In this document: positions 7,744 through 15,381 of the stretch, in pieces
How positions within the stretch are numbered: the first letter of the stretch is position 1
Layout of the letters: every line of letters starts with the position of its first letter
Source of the DNA: Halanaerobium sp046541575
Lineage (GTDB): Bacteria; Bacillota; Halanaerobiia; Halanaerobiales; Halanaerobiaceae
Direction: 5' to 3'
NCBI GenBank assembly: GCA_046541575.1
Contig: JBKHDA010000017.1
Coordinates: forward strand, 1-37,494
Length of the DNA stretch: 37,494 nt
Translations under genes and position numbers: made by a program
The notes under the pieces: model-generated
The model's database searches: none
The model's input: only the letters and a program-made list of their open reading frames with translations
What the model was told of the DNA's origin: nothing

Positions 7744-10332
7744 ATGAGTAAAGGGCAGGATTATAACAAAAAAATCCCGGAAAAAATACAGGCCAAATGG
7801 CAGAACATTGTAGATTTACTTGTTAAAACAGCAGGCTGTTCAGATGCTTTAATCACAAGGTTTGATCCTCCTTTTCTTGATGTTTTTAAAGCAAGTGATA
7901 ATATAGAAAATATATTTAAAGAAGATATGAGATCAAGGCTCTCAGGACATTTTTGTGAAGAAGTAATCAAAACTAATAAAAAAGTAATGATTGTTAATGC
8001 CCTAAAAAACAGCAAATGGAAAAATTCAATTGATGCTCAAGCTGGAATTAATGCATATTTAGGCTATCCTTTAAAATGGCCTGATGAAAAAATATTTGGT
8101 ACTCTCTGTATTCATGATAAAAAGGCTCATGATTTTTCAAAACATACTCAGGAAACCATGCTGCAGTTTAAAGAGCTAATAGAATCTCACCTTGAGATAA
8201 TTAATAAAAATCTACAAATGAAAAGAACTAATAATTTAATGAAAAAGAAAAATGAAAAATATGATAATTTATTTAATAAGGCTCCAATAGGTTTTGCCTT
8301 TGATATTACTGAAAGAAAAAATAAAGAAGAAAAAATAAGGGAACAAAAAGAAGAATTATCTGCTGCTTTTGAGCAGTTAACAGCTTATAATGAAGAAGTT
8401 ATAGCTATGAACGAGGAATTAGAACAGTCTTTTGAAGAAATTAATCTACTAAATCAAAGATTTGTTAATATGATTGAGCTTGTATCAAATATGGAAGAAA
8501 AAACTTTATTAAGTGAACAAGAATTTTTTTCTAATTTATTAGAGCATGCTGTAGAAATAGTCCCAGAAGCTGATTATGGGAAGATATGTATAATAAATAA
8601 GCAGGGTGACTGTAAATTTATAGACACAGTTGGTCATAATATTAAAATTTTAAAAGATATAAATATTGATAAAGAAATTTTAATTAATAAGAGAAATAAA
8701 TTTGTTAATAATACTAAAAATTATTTTTTTAATATTGATAAAATGGAAACTGAGAAAAGAAAACTATTTTTAAAGGCATTAAAACCAATTAAAGAGTCGT
8801 TATATATCAATATTAATGTTGATGGTCAGCTCATTGGTAGAATAGGACTTGATATTAAAAAGGACAGCAGCAAAAATTTTAGTGATATCACAAAAAAAGT
8901 TTTAGAATCCTTTTCAACACTAGCTTCTTCATTTTTTGCTTTTAAAAGATTTGAGGACCTGCAGACCAATTTTACTAAAGAGTTAATGACTTCAATTATT
9001 AAAATTATGGAAATGTATGACCTCTATACAAAGGGACACTCTGAAAATGTTGCAAAAATAGCTTCAGCTATAGCTAAAGAGATGAATCTTTCTAAACAAA
9101 CAATAAAAAACACCTACTGGGCAGGTCTGGTTCATGATATAGGCAAGCTACTTATACCACTTAATATTATAAATAAAAAAGGAAAGTTAACTGATAAAGA
9201 ATATGATTTGATCAAAAAACATCCGGTTTGGGGTAATAAAGCCCTGGTTGGCTCTGAGATATTAAAACCAATTGCAAAGTATTTACTGCACCATCACGAA
9301 AGATGGGATGGTAAAGGCTATCCAGAAGGCCTAAAAGGAGATGAAATACCTTTAATTTCTCAAATACTTGGAGTAGCAGATGCCTGGGATGCTATGTTGT
9401 CTAAAAGAGCTTATCGTAATTCGTTAAGTTATGAAAAAGCTTTAGCCGAAATCAAAAATAATAAAGGAACTCAATTTTCTCCTCAGGTAGTAGATGTTTT
9501 TGTTGAAATTGCAGAAAATGATAAAATTGAAGAGCTTAAAGTAGATGTTTTAAATAATGAAATTAATAGTTCCAAAAAAGAAAATCATTTCTTAGAAAGG
9601 AAAGAAGAATATGAAGAATTATTCGAAAAAGCAGAAGAAGGAATAGTAATTGTGGATCAGGATTTTCATATTGTTAAAGCAAACAACTATTTTATTGATA
9701 TGTTTGGATATGATAGGCCACACATTATAGGAGAAAATATTAAAAAAATAGTACCAGAAAATAGAATTGAAGAAACAGAAAACTATATTAAGAGATTAAC
9801 TCTAGGAGAAAATATAAATGCAGAAACAATTAGAAAAAAAGATAATGGTGAAATGATCAATGTTTCAATCCAGTCCTTTCCTGTTTCTTTAAAAGGAGGT
9901 AATATGGGATACTATATTATCTATAGAGATATTACTGAACTTGAAAGAACCAAAAATAAATATGAAAATATTAAAAATAGATATAAAGCACTTTTTGAAA
10001 ATGATAATACAGTGATGTTAATTATTGATCCTGAAAGTGGCGAAATAGTTGATGCCAATCCTGCTGCCGTGAATTTTTATGGCTGGTCTAAAAATAAGTT
10101 GACTTCAATGAAAATCACAGATATAAATGTTTTAAATAAAGAAGAAGTAAAAAAAGAAATGCTGGAGGCCAGAGATAAAAACAAAAATTATTTTAATTTT
10201 AAACATCAAGTTTTTGGTGGAGAAATTAAAGATGTAGAGGTTTACAGTCAGCCAATACCATTTGCTGAAAAAAAATATTTATATTCAATTATTCATGAAA
10301 ACACAAGATCAATTAGAGAAGAACAGTGTTAG
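7744..10332 (+). CDS. GAF / HD-GYP / PAS-PAS signalling protein (predicted c-di-GMP phosphodiesterase)
   Basis: An 862-residue soluble multidomain protein. In order: a GAF-like domain (about 12-150, with GYPLKWPDEKIFGTLCIHD), a very short PAS remnant (173-193), a coiled coil (about 195-240), a second GAF-like segment (about 250-400), an HD-GYP domain (about 410-590) and two PAS domains (about 622-735 and 742-860). The HD-GYP has H464-D465-I-G-K, the HHERWDGKGYP segment (Gly525, Tyr526, Pro527) and the late LGVADAWDAM metal site, so it should be active in hydrolysing cyclic di-GMP or a related dinucleotide. Two PAS domains at the C-terminus with nothing after them is an unusual order. The first PAS lacks its middle. 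It probably forms an operon with the receptor upstream. Confidence 0.9.
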   Translation: MSKGQDYNKKIPEKIQAKWQNIVDLLVKTAGCSDALITRFDPPFLDVFKASDNIENIFKEDMRSRLSGHFCEEVIKTNKKVMIVNALKNSKWKNSIDAQAGINAYLGYPLKWPDEKIFGTLCIHDKKAHDFSKHTQETMLQFKELIESHLEIINKNLQMKRTNNLMKKKNEKYDNLFNKAPIGFAFDITERKNKEEKIREQKEELSAAFEQLTAYNEEVIAMNEELEQSFEEINLLNQRFVNMIELVSNMEEKTLLSEQEFFSNLLEHAVEIVPEADYGKICIINKQGDCKFIDTVGHNIKILKDINIDKEILINKRNKFVNNTKNYFFNIDKMETEKRKLFLKALKPIKESLYININVDGQLIGRIGLDIKKDSSKNFSDITKKVLESFSTLASSFFAFKRFEDLQTNFTKELMTSIIKIMEMYDLYTKGHSENVAKIASAIAKEMNLSKQTIKNTYWAGLVHDIGKLLIPLNIINKKGKLTDKEYDLIKKHPVWGNKALVGSEILKPIAKYLLHHHERWDGKGYPEGLKGDEIPLISQILGVADAWDAMLSKRAYRNSLSYEKALAEIKNNKGTQFSPQVVDVFVEIAENDKIEELKVDVLNNEINSSKKENHFLERKEEYEELFEKAEEGIVIVDQDFHIVKANNYFIDMFGYDRPHIIGENIKKIVPENRIEETENYIKRLTLGENINAETIRKKDNGEMINVSIQSFPVSLKGGNMGYYIIYRDITELERTKNKYENIKNRYKALFENDNTVMLIIDPESGEIVDANPAAVNFYGWSKNKLTSMKITDINVLNKEEVKKEMLEARDKNKNYFNFKHQVFGGEIKDVEVYSQPIPFAEKKYLYSIIHENTRSIREEQC

Positions 10333-10401
10333 ATTTCTGGTTAAATAACATTCATTCAATAAACCATTTTGCTGCTTGAGATAATCCAATAATCTTAAAA
10401 G

Positions 10402-10430
10402 TTGACAGCTGACAATATTTCTGCTAAACT
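10402..10430 (+). promoter_or_regulatory. Candidate sigma-A promoter for trpB
   Basis: A perfect TTGACA at 10402-10407 and TAAACT at 10425-10430 are separated by 17 bases. Transcription would start about 30 bases before the trpB start, leaving no room for a trp attenuator or T-box leader. Confidence 0.6.
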
Positions 10431-10469
10431 TTTATTAAATTCAAAAAATTTGAGATGGAGGATGAGAGA

Positions 10470-11684
10470 ATGAAAAAGAAGAGTAGAGAAGAGAATAGAG
10501 ATGGATTTTTTGGTGATTTTGGCGGCAGTATTGTACCACCAGAATTAGCTGATGTTTTAGAGGAATTAAAAGATGCATTTTATGAAATAAAAGATGAACC
10601 AGAATTTAGAGAAGAACTTGCTTATTTGTTTAAAGATTTTGTAGGTAAACCAAGCCCTTTATATTTAGCTAAAACTCTGACTGAAGAAGTTGGAGGCGCT
10701 AAAATTTACTTAAAACGAGAAGATTTAAATCATACCGGTGCCCACAAAATTAATAACTGTATTGGTCAGGCTTTACTTGCCCGCAAAATGGGTAAGAAAA
10801 GAATAATTGCTGAAACTGGAGCCGGCCAGCACGGTGTAGCAACAGCAACAGCCTGTGCGTTATTTAATATGGACTGTATCATTTATATGGGAGAAGTGGA
10901 TACCAAAAGACAGGCTTTAAATGTTTTTAGAATGGAACTCTTAGGAGCTGAAGTTAAAGCAGTAACAGCTGGAGATGCAACCTTAAAAGATGCTGTTGAT
11001 GAAGCCTTAAAAGACTTTGTTCAGCATGCTGATGATACTTATTATATGCTGGGATCTGCAGTTGGACCAAATCCTTATCCAACTATGGTTAAAGAATTTC
11101 AGTCTGTTATTGGTAGAGAAGCCAGAGAACAAATTTTAGAAAAAGAAGGTAAATTACCTGATTATCTGGTAGCCTGTGTTGGTGGTGGAAGTAATTCTAT
11201 TGGCTTATTTGCTCCTTTTGTAGATGATGAGGAAGTAAATATCCTGGGCATTGAACCGGGTGGTAAAGGTGATAAGCCGGGAGAAAATGCAGCTCCTTTA
11301 ACCTACGGTAAACCTGGAGAACTGCACGGTTTTAAAAGTTATGTCCTTTATGATGACCAGGATGAAAGTGTTATTTCTCATACTCATTCTATTGCCGCTG
11401 GCCTTGATTACCCGGGAGTTGGACCTGAACACAGTTATCTTAAAGATTCAGGACGGGCTAACTATACAACCGCCTCTGATCAGGAAGCTTTAGATGCTTT
11501 CCACTTGCTATCTGAAAAAGAAGGTATTATTCCCGCTTTAGAAAGTGCACATGCTATTGCTGGAGGAATGAAAATAGCTGCAGAATTGGATAAAGAGCAA
11601 GTTATAATCATCAATCTTTCCGGACGCGGAGATAAAGATGTAGCTCAAATTAAAGAATTACATGAAAATGGTAAATTAAAATAA
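10470..11684 (+). CDS. trpB: Tryptophan synthase beta subunit
   Basis: Pyridoxal-phosphate enzyme joining indole and serine to give tryptophan. From ATG 10470 (404 residues; GGAGG at 10457-10461 is 8 bases upstream) the PLP lysine is Lys93 in LNHTGAHKINNC, the catalytic Glu is Glu115 in AETGAGQHGVATA, and the phosphate-binding loop is VGGGSNSIG. The N-terminal GFFGDFGGSIVPPEL is typical of the classical TrpB1 group. It has its own promoter and terminator and no trpA or other trp gene beside it, which is unusual for a TrpB1-type protein. It may pair with a distant TrpA or scavenge indole. Confidence 0.94.
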   Translation: MKKKSREENRDGFFGDFGGSIVPPELADVLEELKDAFYEIKDEPEFREELAYLFKDFVGKPSPLYLAKTLTEEVGGAKIYLKREDLNHTGAHKINNCIGQALLARKMGKKRIIAETGAGQHGVATATACALFNMDCIIYMGEVDTKRQALNVFRMELLGAEVKAVTAGDATLKDAVDEALKDFVQHADDTYYMLGSAVGPNPYPTMVKEFQSVIGREAREQILEKEGKLPDYLVACVGGGSNSIGLFAPFVDDEEVNILGIEPGGKGDKPGENAAPLTYGKPGELHGFKSYVLYDDQDESVISHTHSIAAGLDYPGVGPEHSYLKDSGRANYTTASDQEALDAFHLLSEKEGIIPALESAHAIAGGMKIAAELDKEQVIIINLSGRGDKDVAQIKELHENGKLK

Positions 11685-11695
11685 TATAGCAAATT

Positions 11696-11732
11696 AACAC
11701 CTCTATTTTTCCTAAAAATAGGGGTGTTTTTT
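11696..11732 (+). terminator. Rho-independent terminator after trpB
   Basis: AACACCTCTATTTTT (11696-11710) pairs with AAAAATAGGGGTGTT (11714-11728) with one G-T pair and a 3-base loop. A T run ends the site. Confidence 0.88.
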
Positions 11733-11792
11733 AGTTATAATTTCAGGCTTTAAACCACTAAAGAAATTAATTAAATTATTTTTTTATATTAC

Positions 11793-11821
11793 TTGACATT
11801 ACAAATAAATGATATTAGACT
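11793..11821 (+). promoter_or_regulatory. Candidate promoter upstream of the chrA region
   Basis: A perfect TTGACA at 11793-11798 and TAGACT at 11816-11821 are separated by 17 bases. The transcript would carry a hairpin (11832-11857), then the regulator remnant and the chrA pair. Confidence 0.45.
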
Positions 11822-11831
11822 GTTAAACAAG

Positions 11832-11857
11832 CTACTTGTGTATACAAATACAAGTAG
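11832..11857 (+). repeat. Inverted repeat just after the candidate chrA promoter
   Basis: CTACTTGT (11832-11839) pairs with ACAAGTAG (11850-11857) around a 10-base AT-rich loop, and AATTTTTC follows. It could be an operator, or a weak terminator in the leader of the chrA transcript. It starts about 11 bases after the -10 hexamer, so it would be at the 5' end of the RNA. Confidence 0.5.
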
Positions 11858-11918
11858 AATTTTTCATTTTAAAGAGATTTTAGTTAAATTAGTTAAAAAC
11901 GATTTTAAAAATTATTAG

Positions 11919-12083
11919 CTCTGGGAGATTAATCGTCTGCGTTTTATGAATGGAATTCCTCTTATCTTAGAGACCTCATATATTCCGGTTAAATTTTTAA
12001 CAGAATTTAAAGAAACTGAGCTGAAGCAGGACTCATTATATAATCTTTTAAAGAAAATAATAAGGAGTGTTGTAAATACTTAA
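11919..12083 (+). pseudogene. Remnant of a GntR-family regulator (end of the UTRA ligand domain)
   Basis: The frame ending at TAA 12081-12083 reads LWEINRLRFMNGIPLILE, then TSYIPVKFLTEFKETELKQD, then SLYNLLKKIIRS. This matches the characteristic late part of UTRA domains (R-x-R-x-x-x-G-x-P-L-x-x-E-x-S-Y-x-P and SLYxLL). A TAG precedes it at 11916-11918 and no winged-helix DNA-binding part is visible upstream. It is therefore a fragment of a once larger HutC/GntR-type regulator. Its stop codon is immediately followed, in the same frame, by the chrA ATG. I found no start codon or ribosome site for it. Confidence 0.68.
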
Positions 12084-12683
12084 ATGGATAATAATATAAA
12101 AAAGTTATTTAAGATGTTTATTACTTTTTTTAAGATAGGCCTTTTTACCTTTGGCGGCGGTCTGGCGATGATTCCTATTTTCGAAAAAGAGTTTGTTGAT
12201 AATCAGGGATGGATAGAAAAAGATAAACTGGTTAATGCTATTTCAATTACTCAAACTGTTCCGGGTTCTGTTGCCATAAATATGTCAATCTTTTTCGGTT
12301 ATAATATTGCCGGTTTTGCCGGAGCTGTGGTTGCTGCATTAGGTGTTGCTTTACCTTCATTTTTTGTAATTTTAACGATTGCTTTAGTTTTTAGAAATTT
12401 TAATGATTTAATAATTGTCCAGAATATATTAAAAGGAATTCGACCGGCTGTAGTAGGTTTAATTATCTATGCTGGCTATGATCTTTCTAAATATATCGAC
12501 TGGACTCCTTCATTAGCAGCAACCATTAGTTTTGTAATAATTTTAGGACTTGTTTTTACTGTAAATCCAGCCTTTCTAATTCTGATGGCAATTGTTTTTG
12601 GTTCAATTTCACATAAGAAAGACCTCTTTAAAAAGTTTAAAACTAAAATTAAGGGTAGTTATAAAAAAGTTTATTCAGAATAA
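12084..12683 (+). CDS. chrA: Chromate transporter, first short-chain subunit
   Basis: A 199-residue membrane protein of the CHR family, which exports chromate in characterised members. The family signature FKIGLFTFGGGLAMIPIFEKEFVDNQGWI occupies about residues 15-45 and is followed by ITQTVPGSVAINMSIFFGYNIAG. About five hydrophobic segments follow. It is half the length of a fused ChrA and is paired with a second half-size gene downstream, the arrangement of the short-chain CHR subfamily. ATG 12084 directly follows the regulator remnant's stop; AAGGAG (12062-12067) is 16 bases upstream, so translation initiation may be weak. Confidence 0.9.
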   Translation: MDNNIKKLFKMFITFFKIGLFTFGGGLAMIPIFEKEFVDNQGWIEKDKLVNAISITQTVPGSVAINMSIFFGYNIAGFAGAVVAALGVALPSFFVILTIALVFRNFNDLIIVQNILKGIRPAVVGLIIYAGYDLSKYIDWTPSLAATISFVIILGLVFTVNPAFLILMAIVFGSISHKKDLFKKFKTKIKGSYKKVYSE

Positions 12684-12785
12684 ATTAGATAGTACAGTTA
12701 AAATCAAACTATTTATTTAGAGAAAACTAAAATTTTAAAGATTTATTTAGGATAATTAAAATTAACTTAAAAAGGGGTAAAATAG

Positions 12786-13310
12786 ATGCTGGAATTGATT
12801 ACTACTTTGATGTCTTCATTTTTTAAAGTCGGGTTATTTGGCTTTGGTGGCGGTTATGCTATGGTCTCACTACTGCAAAAAGAACTCGAAAAATACGGCT
12901 GGCTGACAATGCAGGAATTTGTAGATATTATTGCCATTGCTCAGATGACACCAGGAGCAATTGCAGTAAATAGTGGTACTTTTGTTGGTTTTAAGTCATC
13001 TTCAAGTATCTTAGGAGCATTGATGGCTACAATTGCAGTAATTGCACCTTCATTTATCCTAGTTTTACTGCTGGCTCATTATTATAAGAAGGTAAAAGAA
13101 TCAGATTATATTAATTCTGTAATTAGGTATATCAGACCGGCAGTTATTGGTTTAATTATCATAGCAGCACTCTCATTAGTTAAAACAAGTATTATTGATC
13201 TGCCGACATTTATAATTTCTGCTGCAGTAATTGGAATCATGATCAAAACAAATGTCAATCCAATAGCACTTATTGTAGCTGCTGGAGTTTCGGGAGCATT
13301 AATTTATTAA
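12786..13310 (+). CDS. Chromate transporter, second short-chain subunit
   Basis: A 174-residue CHR-family membrane protein, homologous to the preceding one. The signature FFKVGLFGFGGGYAMVSLLQKE is near residues 11-32, with IIAIAQMTPGAIAVNSGTFVGF after it. Paired short CHR proteins are thought to act together, with opposite membrane orientations. AAAGGGG lies about 8 bases before ATG 12786. The gap to the first subunit is 102 bases with no terminator, so one transcript is likely. The physiological substrate need not be chromate. Confidence 0.9.
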   Translation: MLELITTLMSSFFKVGLFGFGGGYAMVSLLQKELEKYGWLTMQEFVDIIAIAQMTPGAIAVNSGTFVGFKSSSSILGALMATIAVIAPSFILVLLLAHYYKKVKESDYINSVIRYIRPAVIGLIIIAALSLVKTSIIDLPTFIISAAVIGIMIKTNVNPIALIVAAGVSGALIY

Positions 13311-13408
13311 TAGATTGATTGTTTATGTACTTAATTTAATATTTAATTTTAATAAAATCTGAAGATGATTTTGATAATTTAATTATATAAATAGAGGTGG
13401 AAGCAGTT

Positions 13409-13912
13409 ATGAAAAAAGTAGATTTTAATCAGGTTTTAAATGACTATAATGAAATACTGCCCAAAGGAGTATTTTTAACAACTAAAAATGGAAAAGAAGT
13501 TAATACAATGACAATGGGCTGGGGAACTGCAGGCTTTATCTGGAATCAAAATATTTTAATGGCACCTGTTAGAAAATCACGCCATACCCACAAGTTGATT
13601 GAAAACAGCGATTATTTTACAGTCAGCGTACCCTTAAACGATCAATTAAAAAAAGAACTGCAGTTTTGCGGAACAAAGTCAGGTAGAGATTATAATAAAA
13701 TCGAAGAATTAAATTTAGAACTGGCAGAGGTTGAAGAATCTGAAGTTCCAGTTATTAAAGGAAATGATCTGCATTTTATCTGCAGGATTAAATACCAGCA
13801 GGATATGGTTAAAGAAAACTTAGATCAGGATATTTTAGAAAAGAAATATCCAGATAAAGATATGCACACATTTTATTACGGAGAAGTTGTGGCAGTTTAT
13901 AAAGAAGAATAA
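13409..13912 (+). CDS. Flavin-reductase-like (FMN-binding split-barrel) protein
   Basis: A 167-residue protein of the flavin reductase family with an FMN-binding split barrel. Recognisable parts are LPKGVFLTTKNGKEVNTMTMGWGTAGFIW, the strand ILMAPVRKSRHTHKLIENSDYFTVSVP and CGTKSGRDYNK. Such proteins reduce flavins or bind FMN in electron transfer; anaerobe members are often annotated as flavoredoxin-like. GAGGTG near 13395-13400 lies about 9 bases before ATG 13409, so the GTG at 13397 is not needed. It follows the chromate transporter genes and could supply reducing power, but that link is only positional. Confidence 0.82.
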   Translation: MKKVDFNQVLNDYNEILPKGVFLTTKNGKEVNTMTMGWGTAGFIWNQNILMAPVRKSRHTHKLIENSDYFTVSVPLNDQLKKELQFCGTKSGRDYNKIEELNLELAEVEESEVPVIKGNDLHFICRIKYQQDMVKENLDQDILEKKYPDKDMHTFYYGEVVAVYKEE

Positions 13913-13930
13913 AGAGAGGCGCTAGAAGCA

Positions 13931-14049
13931 AAAAGTTTTCGTTTAAATGGGGATTTGATCAGCTTTTTAATTTATGAGGCTTTAATAAAAGTGCTTACAA
14001 GTGATACAATTTGCTGATTTAAGCTCATTTTAGCGAAAACTTTCTTTTT
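13931..14049 (+). ncRNA. Candidate structured RNA or complex 3' element
   Basis: Nested pairings span this gene-free stretch: AAAGTTTTCG (13932-13941) with CGAAAACTTT (14034-14043), AAATG (13945-13949) with CATTT (14026-14030), and ATCAGC (13958-13963) with GCTGAT (14013-14018). A T-rich run follows the closing arm. The result would be a rod about 115 bases long ending in a terminator-like tail. It may be the 3' end of the flavin-protein transcript or an independent small RNA. No known RNA family was recognised. Confidence 0.4.
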
Positions 14050-14056
14050 TTAAGTA

Positions 14057-14090
14057 AAAACTTCGTAAAATTATGATTTTACGAAGTTTT
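14057..14090. terminator. Bidirectional hairpin terminator
   Basis: AAAACTTCGTAAAAT (14057-14071) and ATTTTACGAAGTTTT (14076-14090) form a perfect 15-pair stem with a 4-base loop. A runs and T runs on the two sides would allow termination in both directions, between the flavin gene (+) and ldh (-). Confidence 0.8.
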
Positions 14091-14207
14091 ATTAAGGGCT
14101 TAAAATTTATTAATTAATTATTAAAATCACAACTAATATTATTTATCTCTTTTTATATCTCATATCTCAAGTTTACTAAAGTTTTTGGGATATCAAAAAA
14201 AATAAAA

Positions 14208-14248
14208 AGTACCGGGTACTTGAGAAATTTTTCCAGGTACCCGGTACT
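14208..14248. repeat. GTACCnGGTAC palindromic element 1, acting as ldh terminator
   Basis: AGTACCGGGTAC (14208-14219) and GTACCCGGTACT (14237-14248) are perfect inverted arms. Read on the minus strand, the stem is followed by TTTTTATTTTTTTT, so it should terminate ldh. Each arm is itself nearly palindromic and shares the GTACCnGGTAC core with the elements at 15331 and 25199. Confidence 0.75.
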
Positions 14249-14256
14249 GATGATTT

Positions 14257-15210
14257 CTAAATCTCAAGCTCTTTTATATTTTCTTTTAAATGCTCAGCTG
14301 AATCTTTAAATGCTTTTTCCTCTTTTTCAGAAAGCGGTAGTTCTAAGACTCTTTCAATTCCATCAGAGTTAATTAAAGTTGGCAGACTTAAACTCATATC
14401 TTCAACTCCGTAATATCCTTTCATCAAAGATGACACTGTTAAAACGGCATTTTCATCTCTTAAGATAGCTCGAGCAATTCTGGATACCGCTAAAGCTACA
14501 GCATAAAATGTAGCACCTTTTTTCTCAATTATCTCATAAGCAGCATTTTTAACCTGTGAACTAATTTCTTCTAATTCATTTTCCCTGCAGCTATTATCAC
14601 AGATCGGGCAGTAGTTTTCTATCTTTGTGCCGGCAATATTAGTTAAACTCCAGACCGGAACCTCACTATCACCATGTTCTCCAATAATATAACCGTGGAC
14701 ATTACTTGCTGCAACTCCACAGTTTTTACTTAATAATGATCTAAAACGGGAACTGTCAAGCACTGTTCCAGATCCAATAACTCTATTTGCCGGAAATCCA
14801 GAAAGTTTATAGGTTAAATATGTCAAAATATCAACCGGATTAGTAACCACCAAAATTATACCATCCTGATTATATTTAGTTATTGAAGAAACAATATTTC
14901 TAAATATACCTGTATTCTTTTTAATTAAATCAAGCCTTGTCTCACCGGGCTTTTGAGCTGCTCCAGCAGTAATTACAATCAATTTAGCATCTGCCAGATC
15001 CTCATAATCACCGGCATAAATATCAACAGGATTAACAAAAGAAGCTCCATGCCTTAAATCCATTGCCTCTCCTTCAGCCTTATCTTTATTGACATCTATT
15101 AATACTATTTCTGAACCAACCCCCTGAACCATCAGAGCATAAGCTGTTGTTGCTCCAACTCCACCTGCTCCAATGACGGCGATCTTATTTGGGTTTAAAT
15201 TATTATTCAT
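14257..15210 (-). CDS. ldh: L-lactate dehydrogenase
   Basis: NAD-dependent enzyme interconverting pyruvate and L-lactate, 317 residues. The N-terminal nucleotide loop is VIGAGGVGATTAYAL with the acidic LIDVNKDK. Specificity residue Gln86 in GAAQKPGETR marks lactate rather than malate dehydrogenase, which would have Arg there. Arg92, Arg155 and the catalytic His179 in GEHGDSEVP are in place. A Cys-rich insertion CPICDNSC near 201-208 lies in the loop after the active-site His. GAGGTGAT lies about 6 bases upstream of the ATG. It is flanked on both sides by GTACC-type palindromes. Confidence 0.95.
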   Translation of the reverse strand: MNNNLNPNKIAVIGAGGVGATTAYALMVQGVGSEIVLIDVNKDKAEGEAMDLRHGASFVNPVDIYAGDYEDLADAKLIVITAGAAQKPGETRLDLIKKNTGIFRNIVSSITKYNQDGIILVVTNPVDILTYLTYKLSGFPANRVIGSGTVLDSSRFRSLLSKNCGVAASNVHGYIIGEHGDSEVPVWSLTNIAGTKIENYCPICDNSCRENELEEISSQVKNAAYEIIEKKGATFYAVALAVSRIARAILRDENAVLTVSSLMKGYYGVEDMSLSLPTLINSDGIERVLELPLSEKEEKAFKDSAEHLKENIKELEI

Positions 15211-15330
15211 CTTATATCACCTCATAAAGTATTATCTATCTCAATTATTTTTCCTTATTTATTAAGTATAACATTTTAATCAGGAATATAAGGTTAAATG
15301 TTTTACAGCTGTGAAATAAAACTCTATAAC

Positions 15331-15358
15331 CAGGTACAAAACGGCCGATTTGTACCTG
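15331..15358. repeat. GTACC-type palindromic element 2
   Basis: CAGGTACAAA (15331-15340) and TTTGTACCTG (15349-15358) form a perfect 10-pair stem around ACGGCCGA. The arms match those of the element at 25199. It lies between the 3' end of the yneB-like gene and the 5' region of ldh and may help to terminate the leftward yneA/yneB transcript. Confidence 0.7.
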
Positions 15359-15381
15359 ATACAAACTTTGATACCAACTTA

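Noticed and set aside
11832..11857. Riboswitch in the chrA leader
   Set aside because: Only one short hairpin is seen and no known aptamer core could be recognised; most of the leader is the regulator remnant.
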